Shown one piece after another: positions 1-12,130 of a stretch of DNA of 64,000 bases. Each line of letters starts with the position of its first letter. The stretch's first letter is position 1. The notes under the pieces are model-generated. The model saw only the letters and a program-made list of their open reading frames with translations, had not been told where the DNA came from and did no database searches. Both the position numbers and the translations under genes were made by a program. Where the stretch lies: positions 1,221,160-1,285,159 of the forward strand of contig CM072148.1 in NCBI GenBank assembly GCA_036850595.1. Direction: 5' to 3'. This DNA comes from Rhyacichthys aspro (Eukaryota > Chordata > Actinopteri > Gobiiformes > Rhyacichthyidae).

Positions 1-3000
1 TCCTGGAGTTTGACACCGAAGGGGCTTTAACGTGGCTCGACGACACCGCAGCGCCGTCTCTGTTGGAACTAACTGGACTGGCTCGGGCTGTTCCAGAAGG
101 AAGGAGCTTCAGATCGTCCCGGATCAGGAACATCACACTCGGAGGTAAAACTGGAACAACGTTAGCTGTAAATTAGATATAAGAGCCAAAAGGGCAGATT
201 TAAATGTGGATGTCAAGTTCACTCTCAAGACTTCATCCTGAGCTTTCACAGAAAACAGAGCAGGCTTTATTTTTCTTTTGGGGAACTCCAGTCTGAACCA
301 GGGAACTGAAGTAACCTAATAGAGGCACAACCATGTAAACACCAAAACACAATTAGAGCCTGATTTGATTCTAACTTAACTCTAATCTAAATCTAAGTCT
401 TGTTTTTCTCACGAGCTCCAGCCTCAAAATCATTCAAATGTAGAGCCTCCAGGTCGTTTTAATAGATTTCTGACTTAATAAAGTAGAAAACATTCATTAA
501 AATACTACACTTATAATGTAAATGTGACAAAACTCACTGAAATGTAAAGTCAGGACTGGGCTCGACTTTAATCCAAAATGTTGTGAGATCTGAAGTTGTC
601 CTGAACATTCATTTAAAGCCAACAACAATCAAACACAAACGGGTCTCAGATCCCTTCCTTCACAGTTTGAGGGTGAAATACTCCTGAGAAGCACTGTCCA
701 CACTTTTCCAGTTTGGCTTTGAATGCAGCTACTTTCAAAACTCTGATTGTTTTCCTTAAAGTGACAGATTGAGTTTGTTGAGCAGGTTCAATATGTGACA
801 GAAGTAAACACAGAGATGACTTAATGTGCTGCGAGAAGTAACTGTTTCTGTAAAAAAAAAAAACAATGGAAGCAGCTCTCATAATTCAAAATCTCTGGGC
901 AGCCATCTCCCACAAGAAAGACCTCCTTTTGAGATTCTGTTCCATGTTCTCATCACAGAGCTGCTCAAATATCCTCGAGTTAAGGCCACTTTGATGTAGT
1001 TTAGTCACAACATTCAAACCTCGTTTCAGTTCATTTCTCTGTGAACGACACAGTGAGACTGACCCGAGTGAAGCCAGAACGTCAGAGCGGAGTTTATTTT
1101 GACGTTACAGAAGCGTGAGAGAGTTAAAGTGGAGTGAAGTCTGGGAAAGAGGCTCCAGTGGAAGTAGACGACTATTTTAAAATAAAACACCCAAAACATC
1201 ACTGTCACATATAAGCCACGGGACCTCTGCTTTATGTCCTTTCATTTTTAAATCAGTGCATGGAGGTAGACCCTACTCTAAAGCTCTACAGCAGCGGTTT
1301 TGTGTGTGGTCTTGCAGGTTTACAGGGAGATGTGTGCGGCTGGCTGCTGCAGTGTCCCTCAGGTTTCACATGTGTGTTCCATCCTGAAAACTCCAACTAC
1401 AGCTGTACGTCTGTGTGCCGCTCCGACTACTGCCACCACCACGGCCTGTGCACGCACCACCCGGGGCAGCTCCCAGTCTGTTGGTACGGACCACGTTCTC
1501 CGTCTCTGGGCCGTTCTCTTGAGTCTAACGGTGCTCTGTGGCAGGTGCCTGGTCGGAGAGGACTTCTGGTTCATGGGACAGAGGTGTGACGTCAGGATGA
1601 CCAGAGCCCGCCTCGTGGCCTCGTGTCTGGCGGTCTTACTCGTCGCGCTGGCCGTCACCGGGGTCGTGGCTTTTGTGGCTGTGCGGAGATATCGGGCGCT
1701 GCTCATTCAGGCCAAAGTGGACCAGACTCGGAGCAGGTACACGTCCGATATATGTCTGATAATGAGCTCTAATCAATACTAAACCATCAACTACAGCAGC
1801 TTTAGAGGGTCAAAACTCAAACTACAGTAGCTTTAGAGGGTCAAAACTCAAACTACAGTAGCTTTAGAGGGTCAAAACTCAAACTACAGTAGCTTTAGAG
1901 GGTCAAAACTCAAACTAAAGCAGCTTTAGAGGGTCAAAACTACAACTACAGCAGCTTTAGAGGGTCAAAACTACAACTACAACAGCTTTAGAGGGTCAAA
2001 ACTCAAACTACAGCAGCTTTAGAGGGTCAAAACTACAACTACAGTGGCTTTAGAGGGTCACAACTCAAACTACAGCAGCTTTAGAGGGTCAAAACTACAA
2101 CTACAACAGCTTTAGAGGGTCAAAACTACAACTACAGTAGCTTTAGAGGGTCAAAACTCAAACTACAGCAGCTTTAGAGGGTCAAAACTACAACTACAGT
2201 AGCTTTAGAGGGTCAAAACTACAACTACAGCAGCTTTAGAGGGTCAAAACTCAAACTACAGCAGCTTAAGAGGGTCAAAACTCAAATTGCAGGCCAAAGT
2301 GGACCAGACTTGGAGCAGGTACGCATCTGATATATATCTGATTATGAGCCCTAATCAATACTAAACCATCAAGTCTCATTCTGGAACCTTAGATTAAAAT
2401 ATAAAACTTGTAGAGAAATGCATTCTTCATTTATTCATCAAGTGTTTAATCCTAGACCCTCAAATTTACTATCCTCTGGAGACCAAAAAGGGACATGCAC
2501 CAAAAATGCTACAAAATGATTATATATCAATATTTTATCTACTTTTTTCTGCATAAACCTCTTAAATCAGTTCAGCGCTGGTCAAAACTTCCAAATGTTC
2601 AATAATTTTTAGGATTTGAAACCCTTTTACTACAAATATTGAAAAGATGATTTTACAGAAGTGTTTTCCACTTTGGTGTTTACACTTTAAGCCTCCACAT
2701 TCCAGTTGTAATCACAGCAGTGTCCACCAGATGGCGTCATTAAGGAGCCATATTGCCTTCGTAATATGTCACAGTGAACTGACAGGGAATAATTTGTGTT
2801 TTGTATTAATTCACTCAATTTTATTTAATCTCAGATATAGTACAAAGCATTTTAAAGTCAATCAACAGAGTTATACTTTTATTATCATTTCCTACTTTAG
2901 CTTAAATACCTTCACAATAAAGATGATATGATAAACTCATGTGACAGTACTTCATTAGCAACTAGGCCTTTACCAAGAAGTCATATTTTTGATTTATTAG

Positions 3001-6000
3001 ACGTTTAAAGTGAATAAAATGATTTCATACTTCTTTTTCAAATTCATTTTCTCGAGGTATGACACTATCCTCCATGAAAACAGGTAAAACATTGGAAAGA
3101 AAATGAATAAAGGCCAGAAAAACGTAATTCTCTCAAAGATGATGTCTCAGTGATTTGCTGATTTCACAGAATGTTGTTGTTGCTGCAGTTATCGCAGGTT
3201 CAATCATTTCGACGAGCTCTCGGGCCGGTTCTGGCTGCGGTCCTGGGCCGGATCTGCCGACTCGATGGATAACCCCGCGTTCACCCGCTCGGACGAGTTA
3301 CTGCATCTGCGGGCGCTGGACCGGCCCTGCTGTTACCATGACGACACCATGTCCCTGCCCTCGACCTGCCCGAGCCACGGGACTCGCCTCAACACCATCT
3401 ACCCCCACAGGTGCGCCCCAGCCTCACCAACGTGTTCAAGAACAGAGAAATATGAATGTGGCTGCAGATAATGGGTCAGAATGTCCACTAGATGGCAGCA
3501 CACCTCAGTAACAGACAAGTTATGTTAGCTGTGATGCATTCAGGTGCTCCTCAGGTGTGGTTTTTCTAACTTGGACGCCTTCAGCTTATTTATAACACTG
3601 CACAAATGGATACAGCAGCTTTAGAGGGTCAAAACTACAACCACAGTAGCTTTAGAGGGTCACAACTCAAACTATAGCAGCTTTAGAGGGTCAAAACTCA
3701 AACTATAGCAGCTTTAGAGGGTCAAAACTCAAACTATAGCAGCTTTAGAGGGTCAAAACTACAACTACAGTAGCTTTAGAGGGTCAAAACTCAAACTATA
3801 GCAGCTTTAGAAGGTCAAAACTCAAACTAGAGCAGCTTTAGAGGGTCAAAACTCAAACTACAGTAGCCTCAGAGGGTCAAAACTCCAACTACAACAGCTT
3901 TAGAGGGTCAAAACTACAACTACAGCAGCTTTAGAGGGTCAAAACTACAACTACAGTAGCTTTAGAGGGTCTAAACTCAAACTACAGCAGCTTTAGAGGG
4001 TCAAAACTACAACTACAGTAGCTTTAGAGGGTCTAAACTCAAACTACAGCAGCTTTAGAGGGTCAAAACTACAACTGTGACAGTCTACAAGGGTCAAAAC
4101 TAGTGTCAGACAAAATGACCCGACTGAGTGCTTGATTAACTATGGCTTTTTGTGATCATTTAAAAGAGACTCCAGGAAATTTGGGCTCAGTGCAAAAGTG
4201 CAAAAAGCTCGTAAACAGGACAAAACATCTGTGTTCCTGAAACAAGAACAGTTTGGAAGGTATTAGTTTATATACTTTAAAGTTACTGTTAGTGGATGGT
4301 GTGATTTTTTTGTCGACTCTTCTCTGTTTCTCCTTCAATCATTTTGTAGTTAACGTGTTCCCCTCAGTTAAACATTGTCAGAGAAGAGCGTCCCAGCTGT
4401 GACAGAAAACCAGTGACCCCTGACCTCTGGAGCACTGTCTGCAGCAGCGTTGTGTCAGTACTTTTGTTTTTGTCTGCGTGTCAAAACTGGGGAATGCTAT
4501 TGAAGAGAACTGTAGACTAAGTGCCTCATTAACAATACATTATACAACACCTCACACAGTTGTTGTTATGGGTCATGTGACAAGAACACTTTAAAATGAA
4601 GCGTCCTAACATCTAAACTCTGTGTGTGTAGTGTGTTTCCTGTATAGACCTATATCACAGACCTGTTTTTAAAGAAGAATATCTCCTGTTTGTACCACAG
4701 CTGCCCTTCAACATTCTTATCACACCACATACTTCTTCAGTCGAGAAAATGTGGCCTTGTGTCACCTTTTTATCTCATAATGATTCATGGCTGAATTATG
4801 TGCCACTGAAAGCTATCTGCATTTATTAGGTTCTTTGTTATTTTCGGGGGCAGCTCCTGGACTTTTCCTTTGTAATTTAAAACAGCATTTATTATTAATT
4901 CACACATAAATGAAATGTTTTTCCTCTATTTTTATGGTTCACCGTTAGCCTTTAAGGGTCAAAATTTAAGCTATTATAGCCTATGAGGGTCAGAGGTCAA
5001 ACTACAGCAGCCTCAGAGGGATAAAACTACAACTACAGCAGCTTTAGAGGGTCAAAACTCAAACTACAGCAGCTTTAGAGGGTCAAAACTACAACTACAG
5101 CAGCTTTAGAGGGTCAAAACTCAAACTACAGCAGCTTTAGAGGGTCAAAACTACAACTACAGCAGCTTTAGAGGGTCAAAACTCAAACTACAGCAGCTTT
5201 AGAGGGTCAAAACTACAACTACAGCAGCTTTAGAGGGTCAAAACTACAACTACAGTAGCTTTAGAGGGTCAAAACTCAAACTACAGTAGCTTTAGAGGGT
5301 CATAACTACAACTACAGTAGCTTTAGAGGGTCAAAACTCAAACTACAGCAGCTTTAGAGGGTCAAAACTCAAACTACAGTAGCTTTAGAGGGTCAAAACT
5401 ACAACTACAGTAGCTTTAGAGGGTCAAAACTCAAACTACAGCAGCTTTAGAGGGTCAAAACTCAAACTACAGCAGCTTTAGAGGGTCAAAACTACAACTA
5501 CAGCAGCTTTAGAGGGTCAAAACTCAAACTACAGCAGCTTTAGAGGGTCAAAACTACAACTACAGTAGCTTTAGAGGGTCAAAACTACAACTACAGTAGC
5601 TTTAGAGGGTCAAAACTCAAACTACAGTAGCTTTAGAGGGTCAAAACTCAAACTACAGTAGCTTTAGAGGGTCATAACTACAACTACAGTAGCTTTAGAG
5701 GGTCAAAACTCAAACTACATCAGCTTTAGAGGGTCAAAACTCAAACTACAGTAGCTTTAGAGGGTCAAAACTACAACTACAGTAGCTTTAGAGGGTCAAA
5801 ACTCAAACTACAGCAGCTTTAGAGGGTCAAAACTCAAACTACAGCAGCTTTAGAGGGTCAAAACTACAACTACAGCAGCTTTAGAGGGTCAAAACTACAA
5901 CTACAGCAGCTTTAGAGGGTCAAAACTACAACTACAGCAGCTTTAGAGGGTCAAAACTACAACTACAGCAGCTTTAGAGGGTCAAAACTCAAACTACAGT

Positions 6001-7339
6001 AGCTTTAGAGGGTCAAAACTACAACTACAGAAGCTTTAGAGGGTCAAAACTACAACTACAGCAGCTTTAGAGGGTCAAAACTACAACTACAGTAGCTTTA
6101 GAGGGTCAAAACTACAACTACAGCAGCTTTAGAGGGTCAAAACTACAACTACAGTAGCTTTAGAGGGTCAAAACTACAACTACAGCAGCTTTAGAGGGTC
6201 AAAACTACAACTACAGCAGCTTTAGAGGGTCAAAACTCAAAGTACAGTATCTTTAGAGGGTCAAAACTCAAAGTACAGTATCTTTAGAGGGTCAAAACTA
6301 CAACTACAGAAGCTTTAGAGGGTCAAAACCCAAACTACAGCAGCTTTAGAGGGTCAAAACTACAACTACAGTAGCTTTAGAGGGTCAAAACTACAACTAC
6401 AGCAGCTTTAGAGGGTCAAAACTACAACTACAGTAGCTTTAGAGGGTCAAAACTACAACTACAGTAGCTTTAGAGGGTCAAAAGTCATACTACATCAGAA
6501 TGGATGCTTTATTTAACAACATGGCCCATCCTCTAGATGAAGCAGTATAAAGTCATGTGAAAAATGGATTATCCCTTCATTGAATTCAGTTTGAATTATT
6601 GTAGATTTAAATGAAGAAAACAACAACAATTATGTTATAATACAGTTTATAGAAAAACACAGACTAGTAATGTAGATATTTAAACATAAGCACTTTAAAA
6701 TAGGTAAATAAAACTAGAACTGTATGATCTGCAGAGTCTAGTGTTCAGTAAAACTGTACTGTAGGGTAGGTTCTATAATGACTGTTCTATGTATTGTACC
6801 TGGTACAATATTATGATATGTCTGTTGTGTTGGTATTGGTTTTTCTATGTCTGAGACTATGGATAGAAATTAGCATTGTGCTAAATCCAGCGTGTTTACG
6901 TTCATTAATATCTGCTGTCCCAATCAAATAAATTAATTAAAAAAATAAAAAATAATAAAATAGAAAGCAGTGTTAGGGTGAGGACATGTGTGAATAAAAA
7001 GCTCCTGTTTCTTGTGTTCCCTGAAGCTCTCAGTACGCCTGGAGGGGCAGTGACATGAGCGTGGCCGACGGCGTGTTGGACTCGGGTAAAGCCAGTGACC
7101 TGTCCGTCTGCAGCTGGCCGGTGGAACCCATTCACTGGACTCCATTTCCGCTGCTGCAGCAACTGGCTCTGCGCCGCTCGCCCGCTGTAAGTGTCTGACG
7201 CTGTCGTTTGTCAAAGAGACTGAGGTCTGGTTACGTGACGGTGTCCTGTCTCCCTCTGAAGCAGGTCAGGGTGTCACGGCCGCGCTCCTACTGTGAAGGA
7301 ATGGAGCTGGTGGACATGGGCAAGAGCTGGACGGCATGA
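1..7339 (+). CDS. Single-pass membrane protein with EGF-like modules, 3' part (partial)
   Basis: The gene enters the window already in frame. Coding exons: 3-144, 1318-1483, 1545-1736, 3189-3410, 7027-7186, 7265-7339 (stop TGA). Phases join without a break, giving 318 residues. A Cys-rich stretch from about residue 54 is followed by a six-Cys EGF-like module containing GEDFWFMGQRCD. Next comes a hydrophobic segment (LVASCLAVLLVALAV, about residues 120-145) and a basic stop-transfer sequence, then a cytoplasmic tail of about 165 residues with SYRRF, SMDNPAF, SDELLHLRALD and a C-terminal SYCEGMELVDMGKSWTA. The juxtamembrane EGF (VC..DYC, GEDFW) resembles interphotoreceptor matrix proteoglycan IMPG2, but the tail does not match the IMPG2 tail I remember, so I give no symbol. 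It is probably a receptor or proteoglycan-like surface protein; the function is unknown. The second intron (1484-1544) is only 61 bp, and both large introns are filled with a 31-bp minisatellite. Confidence 0.75.
1709..2373 (+). repeat. Duplicated exon end flanking minisatellite array A
   Basis: About 85 bp spanning the last 28 bases of the exon ending at 1736, its GT donor and the first intronic bases (1709-1792) recurs at 2291-2373 with only a few substitutions. The two copies bracket the 31-bp array. The downstream copy keeps an AG before it (2291-2292) and a GT after GAGCAG (2319-2320), so it looks like a decoy donor or a pseudo-exon of 26 bases. Confidence 0.85.
1789..2290 (+). repeat. 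31-bp minisatellite array A (intron)
   Basis: About 16 head-to-tail copies of a 31-bp unit with core CAGCTTTAGAGGGTCAAAAC, followed by either TCAAACTACAG or TACAACTACAG. Copies differ at one to three positions. The unit length is not a multiple of three and no reading frame stays open. It lies in the intron after the transmembrane exon. Confidence 0.95.
3612..4078 (+). repeat. 31-bp minisatellite array B (intron)
   Basis: About 15 copies of the same 31-bp unit as array A, same orientation, in the next intron (3411-7026). It shows more variants (ACTATAGCAG, CCTCAGAGGG, GGTCTAAACTC) than array C, which suggests it is older or less homogenised. Confidence 0.95.
4960..6483 (+). repeat. 31-bp minisatellite array C (intron)
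   Basis: The largest array, about 49 copies of the 31-bp unit over 1.5 kb. The left edge is degenerate (about 4960-5030) and the rest is nearly uniform. The two variant types, TCAAAC and TACAAC, are interleaved, sometimes as higher-order blocks: a run at about 5270-5480 recurs at about 5640-5850. That pattern indicates duplication of multi-unit segments. Confidence 0.95.
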
Positions 7340-7378
7340 GACCACAGCAATCTGAGCACACTGAGATGTTCTCTTGTT

Positions 7379-7384
7379 AATAAA
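7379..7384 (+). terminator. Poly(A) signal of the EGF/TM gene
   Basis: AATAAA 40 bases after the TGA at 7337-7339. If used, the 3' UTR is very short, about 60 bases. Confidence 0.7.
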
Positions 7385-7727
7385 ACTCTAAAATCATATG
7401 TTTACATGCATCCTCAGTCCATGAAAGTGTCTAGACCTGAGACGTTATGGCCTGATGCAGGTCTGTGGGAGGAAGGCTGCATAGCTTGGTTCAAGTTCAA
7501 TCCCTTCATCTTTTCGTCTTTTTCTCATTCAGTCGTCTGTGTTGTGTTTGAATAATGTCGAGGAGACGGTGATGTCTTTTAGCACAGTTTATTATCTGGA
7601 TAAAATTAAATATGTTCTGTCAGACATGGGCTCATCACAGGCAGATGTTACAAATACGGCTGAAGGAATAGCAAAGTTACATTAGCGTTAAGCTAGCTAG
7701 CTAATTCAGTATGTTTGTTACTCCATT

Positions 7728-7865
7728 AGAACATGTCTCTGTATCACTGGGTCATTTTAGTGTATTTAGTCCAAATCTGACTCTGTAGGCTCCAGTGTAT
7801 CGGTCTATTTTCTTTATTCTCTGCGTCGTATGTTAGAGTCTCACTCATTAATCTCTGGAGAAAAG
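7728..7865 (+). repeat. Dispersed repeat family 4, copy 1
   Basis: The sequence around GTATTTAGTCCAAATCTGAC and CTCACTCATTAATCTCTGGAG is found again in reverse complement at about 10190-10310. The right part of that copy (ACTTTTAGCTGAAAAATATA) recurs at about 44847-44900. Probably an old interspersed element. Confidence 0.6.
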
Positions 7866-9164
7866 ACAGAAGAGTTAATTAAGATTATAATTAAGAGCTA
7901 ATTGGACTAATCAGAAGATAAATGAATAAAAAGAGGGATGCAGAGTGGTTCAATCACTAAAATACAAAGACAAAGAGCAGAAATATATGTCAGCAGAGAG
8001 TAGGGTTTGGTTCTTCATGTAACTGAGTGGTCATTTTGTCTAATTCACTTTTGTGTTTCCCACAGAATATAAAAGAACATACTTCCAAGTTTTAGGTTTG
8101 AGCTGAAATATTTTGGACTGTCTGAGGGCACCACGTGTGTTTAAACAAATAATACTCAAGAACTTCCCTAATAATTGTTAACACGATGTGCTTTAGAGCT
8201 GACAACAGAACACAACGGGTTTTGAACTTCCTACAACGCGGTGAAAAGACTGTTTTTCCCATTTACAAGTAACTCTTATGTCTTCAGGGACTGCACAGTA
8301 TTACGAAAGGACCCTCTTTACGTCTGTACCATAACAAGACCCTCTCTCAGATACATATTATATAAGATTTATATTTAGAATGGAATAGAACAGGGGGCAC
8401 TTACTTTTTCATGAGGCTGTGTCTGTGCTCTGATAAAAGCTTCAGCCGACACCACTCTGAAAACCTCTTTTTACTTTTCAAATAATCAGTCTGAACATGA
8501 TTTTATGGGAAGCACATGGAGTTTGCAGATCTCTAAAAATACGACCCCTTCCTCAGAAAAAACAAGCTCTGCCACTGGACAAGCCCCGCCCACCTTTTCA
8601 TCTTGCTTAAATAGCCTGATAAAAATATGACATCACATGTTTAAAGGCACCAGATAATGAAATAACATCCTTTTATTATTTTCTTGGGTTGAGTCTTTCC
8701 TAAATCACCTCACTCCCTCAAAGTTTTCATCTTTTTAAACCCTTCACGCCACATTTCTGCCGTCGTCCTGGAGACACTGACTCAGGTGAAGACATTTCTG
8801 TCAAATAAGTCAAGTGTGAGTGAGGGAAAAGTGGGCAGAAGCTACCTGCAGGTTTTTTTCCATATACGGTCTGAGTCAGCGCTGAGTGTTTGTGTGTGTG
8901 ACTGTGTGAGTGAGTAATACATGTGTGTGTTGTAATGCACACACACTTATATGACTCAGGAGCATTTCCCTCTGGGCTGAGTGAAACGTGCACGAGTAAA
9001 ACACTCAACGTTTATTTGGAAAGAAGTAAGTTGGCAGTGTTTAAATATTCACATTGCGTTTAATTTCTTGCATCTGTTTTCCAAAATAAGCATCTAAACA
9101 GTGAATGGAGATAAATGGGAAGTGTCAACATGCACAGCCTTAAAAAGTGAGATTCATTCATTTC

Positions 9165-9251
9165 CCTGGGTTTGGTCACATGACCCGGGCAGTGCATTCT
9201 TCCCCCCCATGTGACTCGCTCCACTTTATCCTTATATGGACGTCATCCAAT
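9165..9251 (+). promoter_or_regulatory. Distal CArG/CRE/CCAAT cluster
   Basis: Within about 85 bp there are GTCACATGAC and CATGTGAC (E-box-like), a perfect SRF site CCTTATATGG at 9230-9239, an overlapping GACGTCAT CRE-type site at 9239-9246 and CCAAT at 9247-9251. It lies about 1.9 kb upstream of the actin first exon. SRF control of beta-actin through CArG boxes is established; use of this distal cluster is my inference. Confidence 0.5.
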
Positions 9252-10084
9252 GGAACTCTTAAAGGGATCCGGCCCTGGCTCTATACTTGGTATGTTTGCA
9301 GGAATCATCAGTGTGTCGGGTCCTTTCACCCCCTTCCTCTGACGCTGTCCTCATCTGCTCCGTCCAAACGTCTCAACTGAGTCCTGTGTGCCACCGTCGG
9401 GTCACTTCCTCTGCTTTTGTCAAAAACGACTTCCTGTGTGTTTAAAGGTTGAGCTGGGCTGCCTCATGGCCTTATTAGGAGCACAGTGAAGATTCCTGGT
9501 GTCAGTTTTATGAGGATTTGTCCGGTGCCCTTTTTGAGTTAAAACATGGCCCCTCCTGACCCACCCACTTACCCCAAGGTCAACTCTGAAGATGAACTTT
9601 GAATTGAAGAGAACTGCAGAAAACACACCTCAGCGTTAGTTAATCTTTATACACAAATGACTTGAGGAGGTGACGACAGATGAGAGATTTACAGAGGCCT
9701 GAGTTTGCAGTAAACACAACTCGGCGTGACCTCTGACACTCCAGACAGGCCGCCGCGTTAACAAGGCTGTCATCGAGCTCCACCCGCCTGGGCACTCCCG
9801 TCACGAGTAACCAAACGTTTCCCAACAAGGAATTCTGTGTCGATTTGTGTCTCCTTCAGACGTCAAACACATTTACACAACATTTGAATAGGCTTATTGC
9901 TCTGAAGACAGGCTCAGAACATATTCAAATACTCACATCTGTGCTCGTGAACACAGGATTATGTGAGATCTGAGAAAAAAATGCTGTCAAGGCGACTGAG
10001 GCTGTGACAAAAACACTGAGAAAGTATTTGTGTGTATATTACGTTGGATGTTAGCCGCATATAACCAGGATATTTGAGAGTCCT

Positions 10085-10330
10085 TAAAGCAGCCCTGCAT
10101 AACTTTTAGCTGAAAAATATATATTCTCTCTCTCATTTTGATGGTTCTTAGACTGAGATCAGTAGAATCAGGCCTGTCCCGGGACCAGGACTTATCTCCA
10201 GAGATTAATGAGTGAGGCTCTAACACACGACAAATAGAATAAAGAAAACAGACCAATACTCTGGACCCTACAGAGTCAGATTTGGACTAAATACACTTAA
10301 ATGACCCACTGTTTCTTCCAAACTCACCGT
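10085..10330 (-). repeat. Dispersed repeat family 4, copy 2 (inverted)
   Basis: Reverse-complement relative of 7728-7865, extended to the left by a block (ACTTTTAGCTGAAAAATATA, CTCTCTCTCAT, GATGGTTCTTAG) that is also present at 44847-44905. No coding potential. Confidence 0.6.
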
Positions 10331-11074
10331 CTTAAACGTCTCCACTGGTAAACAAACATGGCCGCCGCTGACAGTGAGGTTACACAGAGAGGGATCTGCG
10401 CCCCCTGCTGGAGAAAGGTTACACAGAGCTGCTTTAAACCAACTTAAAACTGACTGTGTTGACTCTTTGAAGTGCTCCAGTTGTGTGCATCATGTAAATA
10501 TTAGCTCAATATACACACTCTTTATCCCACTCTGTTTATGTATGAAGTGTTTTTTGTTTCATTTTGTTTCCTCCATGTTGTCGTACAAACTCTAAAGACA
10601 GTTTCTAACAACAGCTGTGATCCAGAACGCTATTGGCTGCTGGCTACACACTGCAAGTAGAACTTCAGTGTTTTTTTGCTTTTCTGTTTGAGCACAGACT
10701 GTTTTGATTAGACTAGGGACCAACAAACGCATTTTAACATTGTGTAAACGGCATCTAAGGCTGGAAATGACATGGTATTATATATAAACACACACGGACA
10801 TGGATTGTGCTTCTTCTTGAACACAATAAATAATAAAACAGCCCTGACTAAATATGCCTTTATTTGCCTCTTACACTTTATACAGTGTTTTCTTCTTTAT
10901 CCTGTTGTTTATCATCAATGTGAGAAATAAAAATGAGCAGAACTGAGTGTTATTTATTTTATTTGAAGCAGATTGTCATTTCTCATCCCTTATGCTGGTC
11001 CTCCTGTGCCAGACTCACTCCTGTCTCCTCAGAACCGTTATCTGCATCCACCACACCCAGTGGATGCGGCGGGA

Positions 11075-11249
11075 CCAATCAGAGCGCGCCGTGCGGAAAG
11101 TTGTCCTTATATGGAGAGGGGCTGCAGCGCGAGCTCGGATAAAGTCGTGCTCTTTACCGGCATTCGTTGCAGTCCAGCTCAGACACTAAAACCTACCGGA
11201 GTGTAGCTCCCTGTCGGTCCTCCTGACGCGATAACCCTCCCTCACAGAG
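11075..11249 (+). promoter_or_regulatory. actb: Beta-actin promoter and non-coding exon 1
   Basis: In order: CCAAT (11075-11079), a perfect CArG box CCTTATATGG (11105-11114), a TATA-like GATAAAG (11138-11144), a probable start near 11165-11175 and a splice donor GAG|GTAAG after 11249. This CCAAT-CArG-TATA spacing is the classic vertebrate beta-actin promoter. Exon 1 is untranslated and intron 1 runs 11250-12127. Confidence 0.85.
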
Positions 11250-11952
11250 GTAAGAACTCATGCGTAAAAACAAACAAACTGCTTCTAGCGCATCAACGAC
11301 GCGTACAGCCGGGGCTTTTTGTGTTGAAGAAGAGTTGAGAAGTTGTGACGTTAGTTTGGCACTTGTAGGATGTCATTCATTCAGTCTTGTCATTATAAAA
11401 ATGTGCTTATTTTGTCTATATTTCTTCTACACTGTGCATTTGAAGTTAGACTGAATGATGTGAGAGATGCAGCTTCTTGAATGTTCTCTCGACCTTTTCG
11501 TTAAAGAGATGCTAAACAAGTGCTTGAAGCCATCAAAATGACCAAAAGTCTCATTAGTATTGGATATGATGGTGTGTAAGTGTCAGAAATGCCTTGGCAC
11601 CAGCTCCGTCTTGTCATCACTTCATTAGTTTTAATCCGACTGCGTTAAAAAGCTTGACCTTCTCAGTTACGAGGCTTTGGCCCAGGCTCAAGAGTCTCCT
11701 CTTGTTGAATACGGATGAATTACACTGGATTTTAACGCTTTGTGGTTGAGTTGAGTGTGTTTAAAGTCTCCTCACTTCATCTGGTGGTCACGACATGAAG
11801 TAGATCCAGGTTGAGTGGCTGTAGTTGATGTGGCGTTCAGCGGAACAGAGATGCTCCCGGTGAAGGGAGTGGCCGTCCGCTGGTGTCATTTGAGGTTTAA
11901 CGGCGCTTCCCGGACCGGGGCTGTCGCGGTGCCTCAGCTGCACTCACTTTTG

Positions 11953-11962
11953 CCTTATATGG
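11953..11962 (+). promoter_or_regulatory. actb: Intron 1 CArG box
   Basis: A second perfect CCTTATATGG, identical to the promoter site, followed by GCCATGGCC. An SRF-binding CArG box in intron 1 is a known enhancer element of vertebrate beta-actin genes. Confidence 0.8.
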
Positions 11963-12130
11963 CCATGGCCAGACCCAGAGAGAACAGCCTTTTGTTTCCC
12001 TGGACCTGTTTGTAACTGGAAACTGCGCCAGTGCGACATCCAGCGTCCGGTCTCCAGCACGACACTGTTCCACTGAAAGAACGAGCATAATCCAAGTTTT
12101 ACACCGTCACTCTTTGTCTTTATTCAGAAA

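Larger units (their letters stand above)
7385..11060. other. Intergenic spacer upstream of the actin gene
   Basis: No ORF here resembles a gene. The stretch holds an inverted pair of a dispersed repeat (7728-7865 and 10085-10330), CA/GT-rich sequence near 8880-8945, and a compact group of promoter-type motifs at 9165-9251. The remainder is AT-rich unique-looking sequence. Confidence 0.6.

Noticed and set aside
1789..6483. CRISPR-like regular 31-bp periodicity
   Set aside because: The repeats are directly head to tail with no unique spacers, and the host is a vertebrate. It is a minisatellite.
1260..7339. Naming the first gene IMPG2
   Set aside because: The EGF module is similar, but the cytoplasmic tail does not match the IMPG2 C-terminus I know and IMPG2 is not a neighbour of ACTB in human. 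Left unnamed.
8727..9008. 93-codon minus-strand ORF in the actb upstream spacer
   Set aside because: It includes CA/GT-rich low-complexity sequence and shows no domain or splice context.
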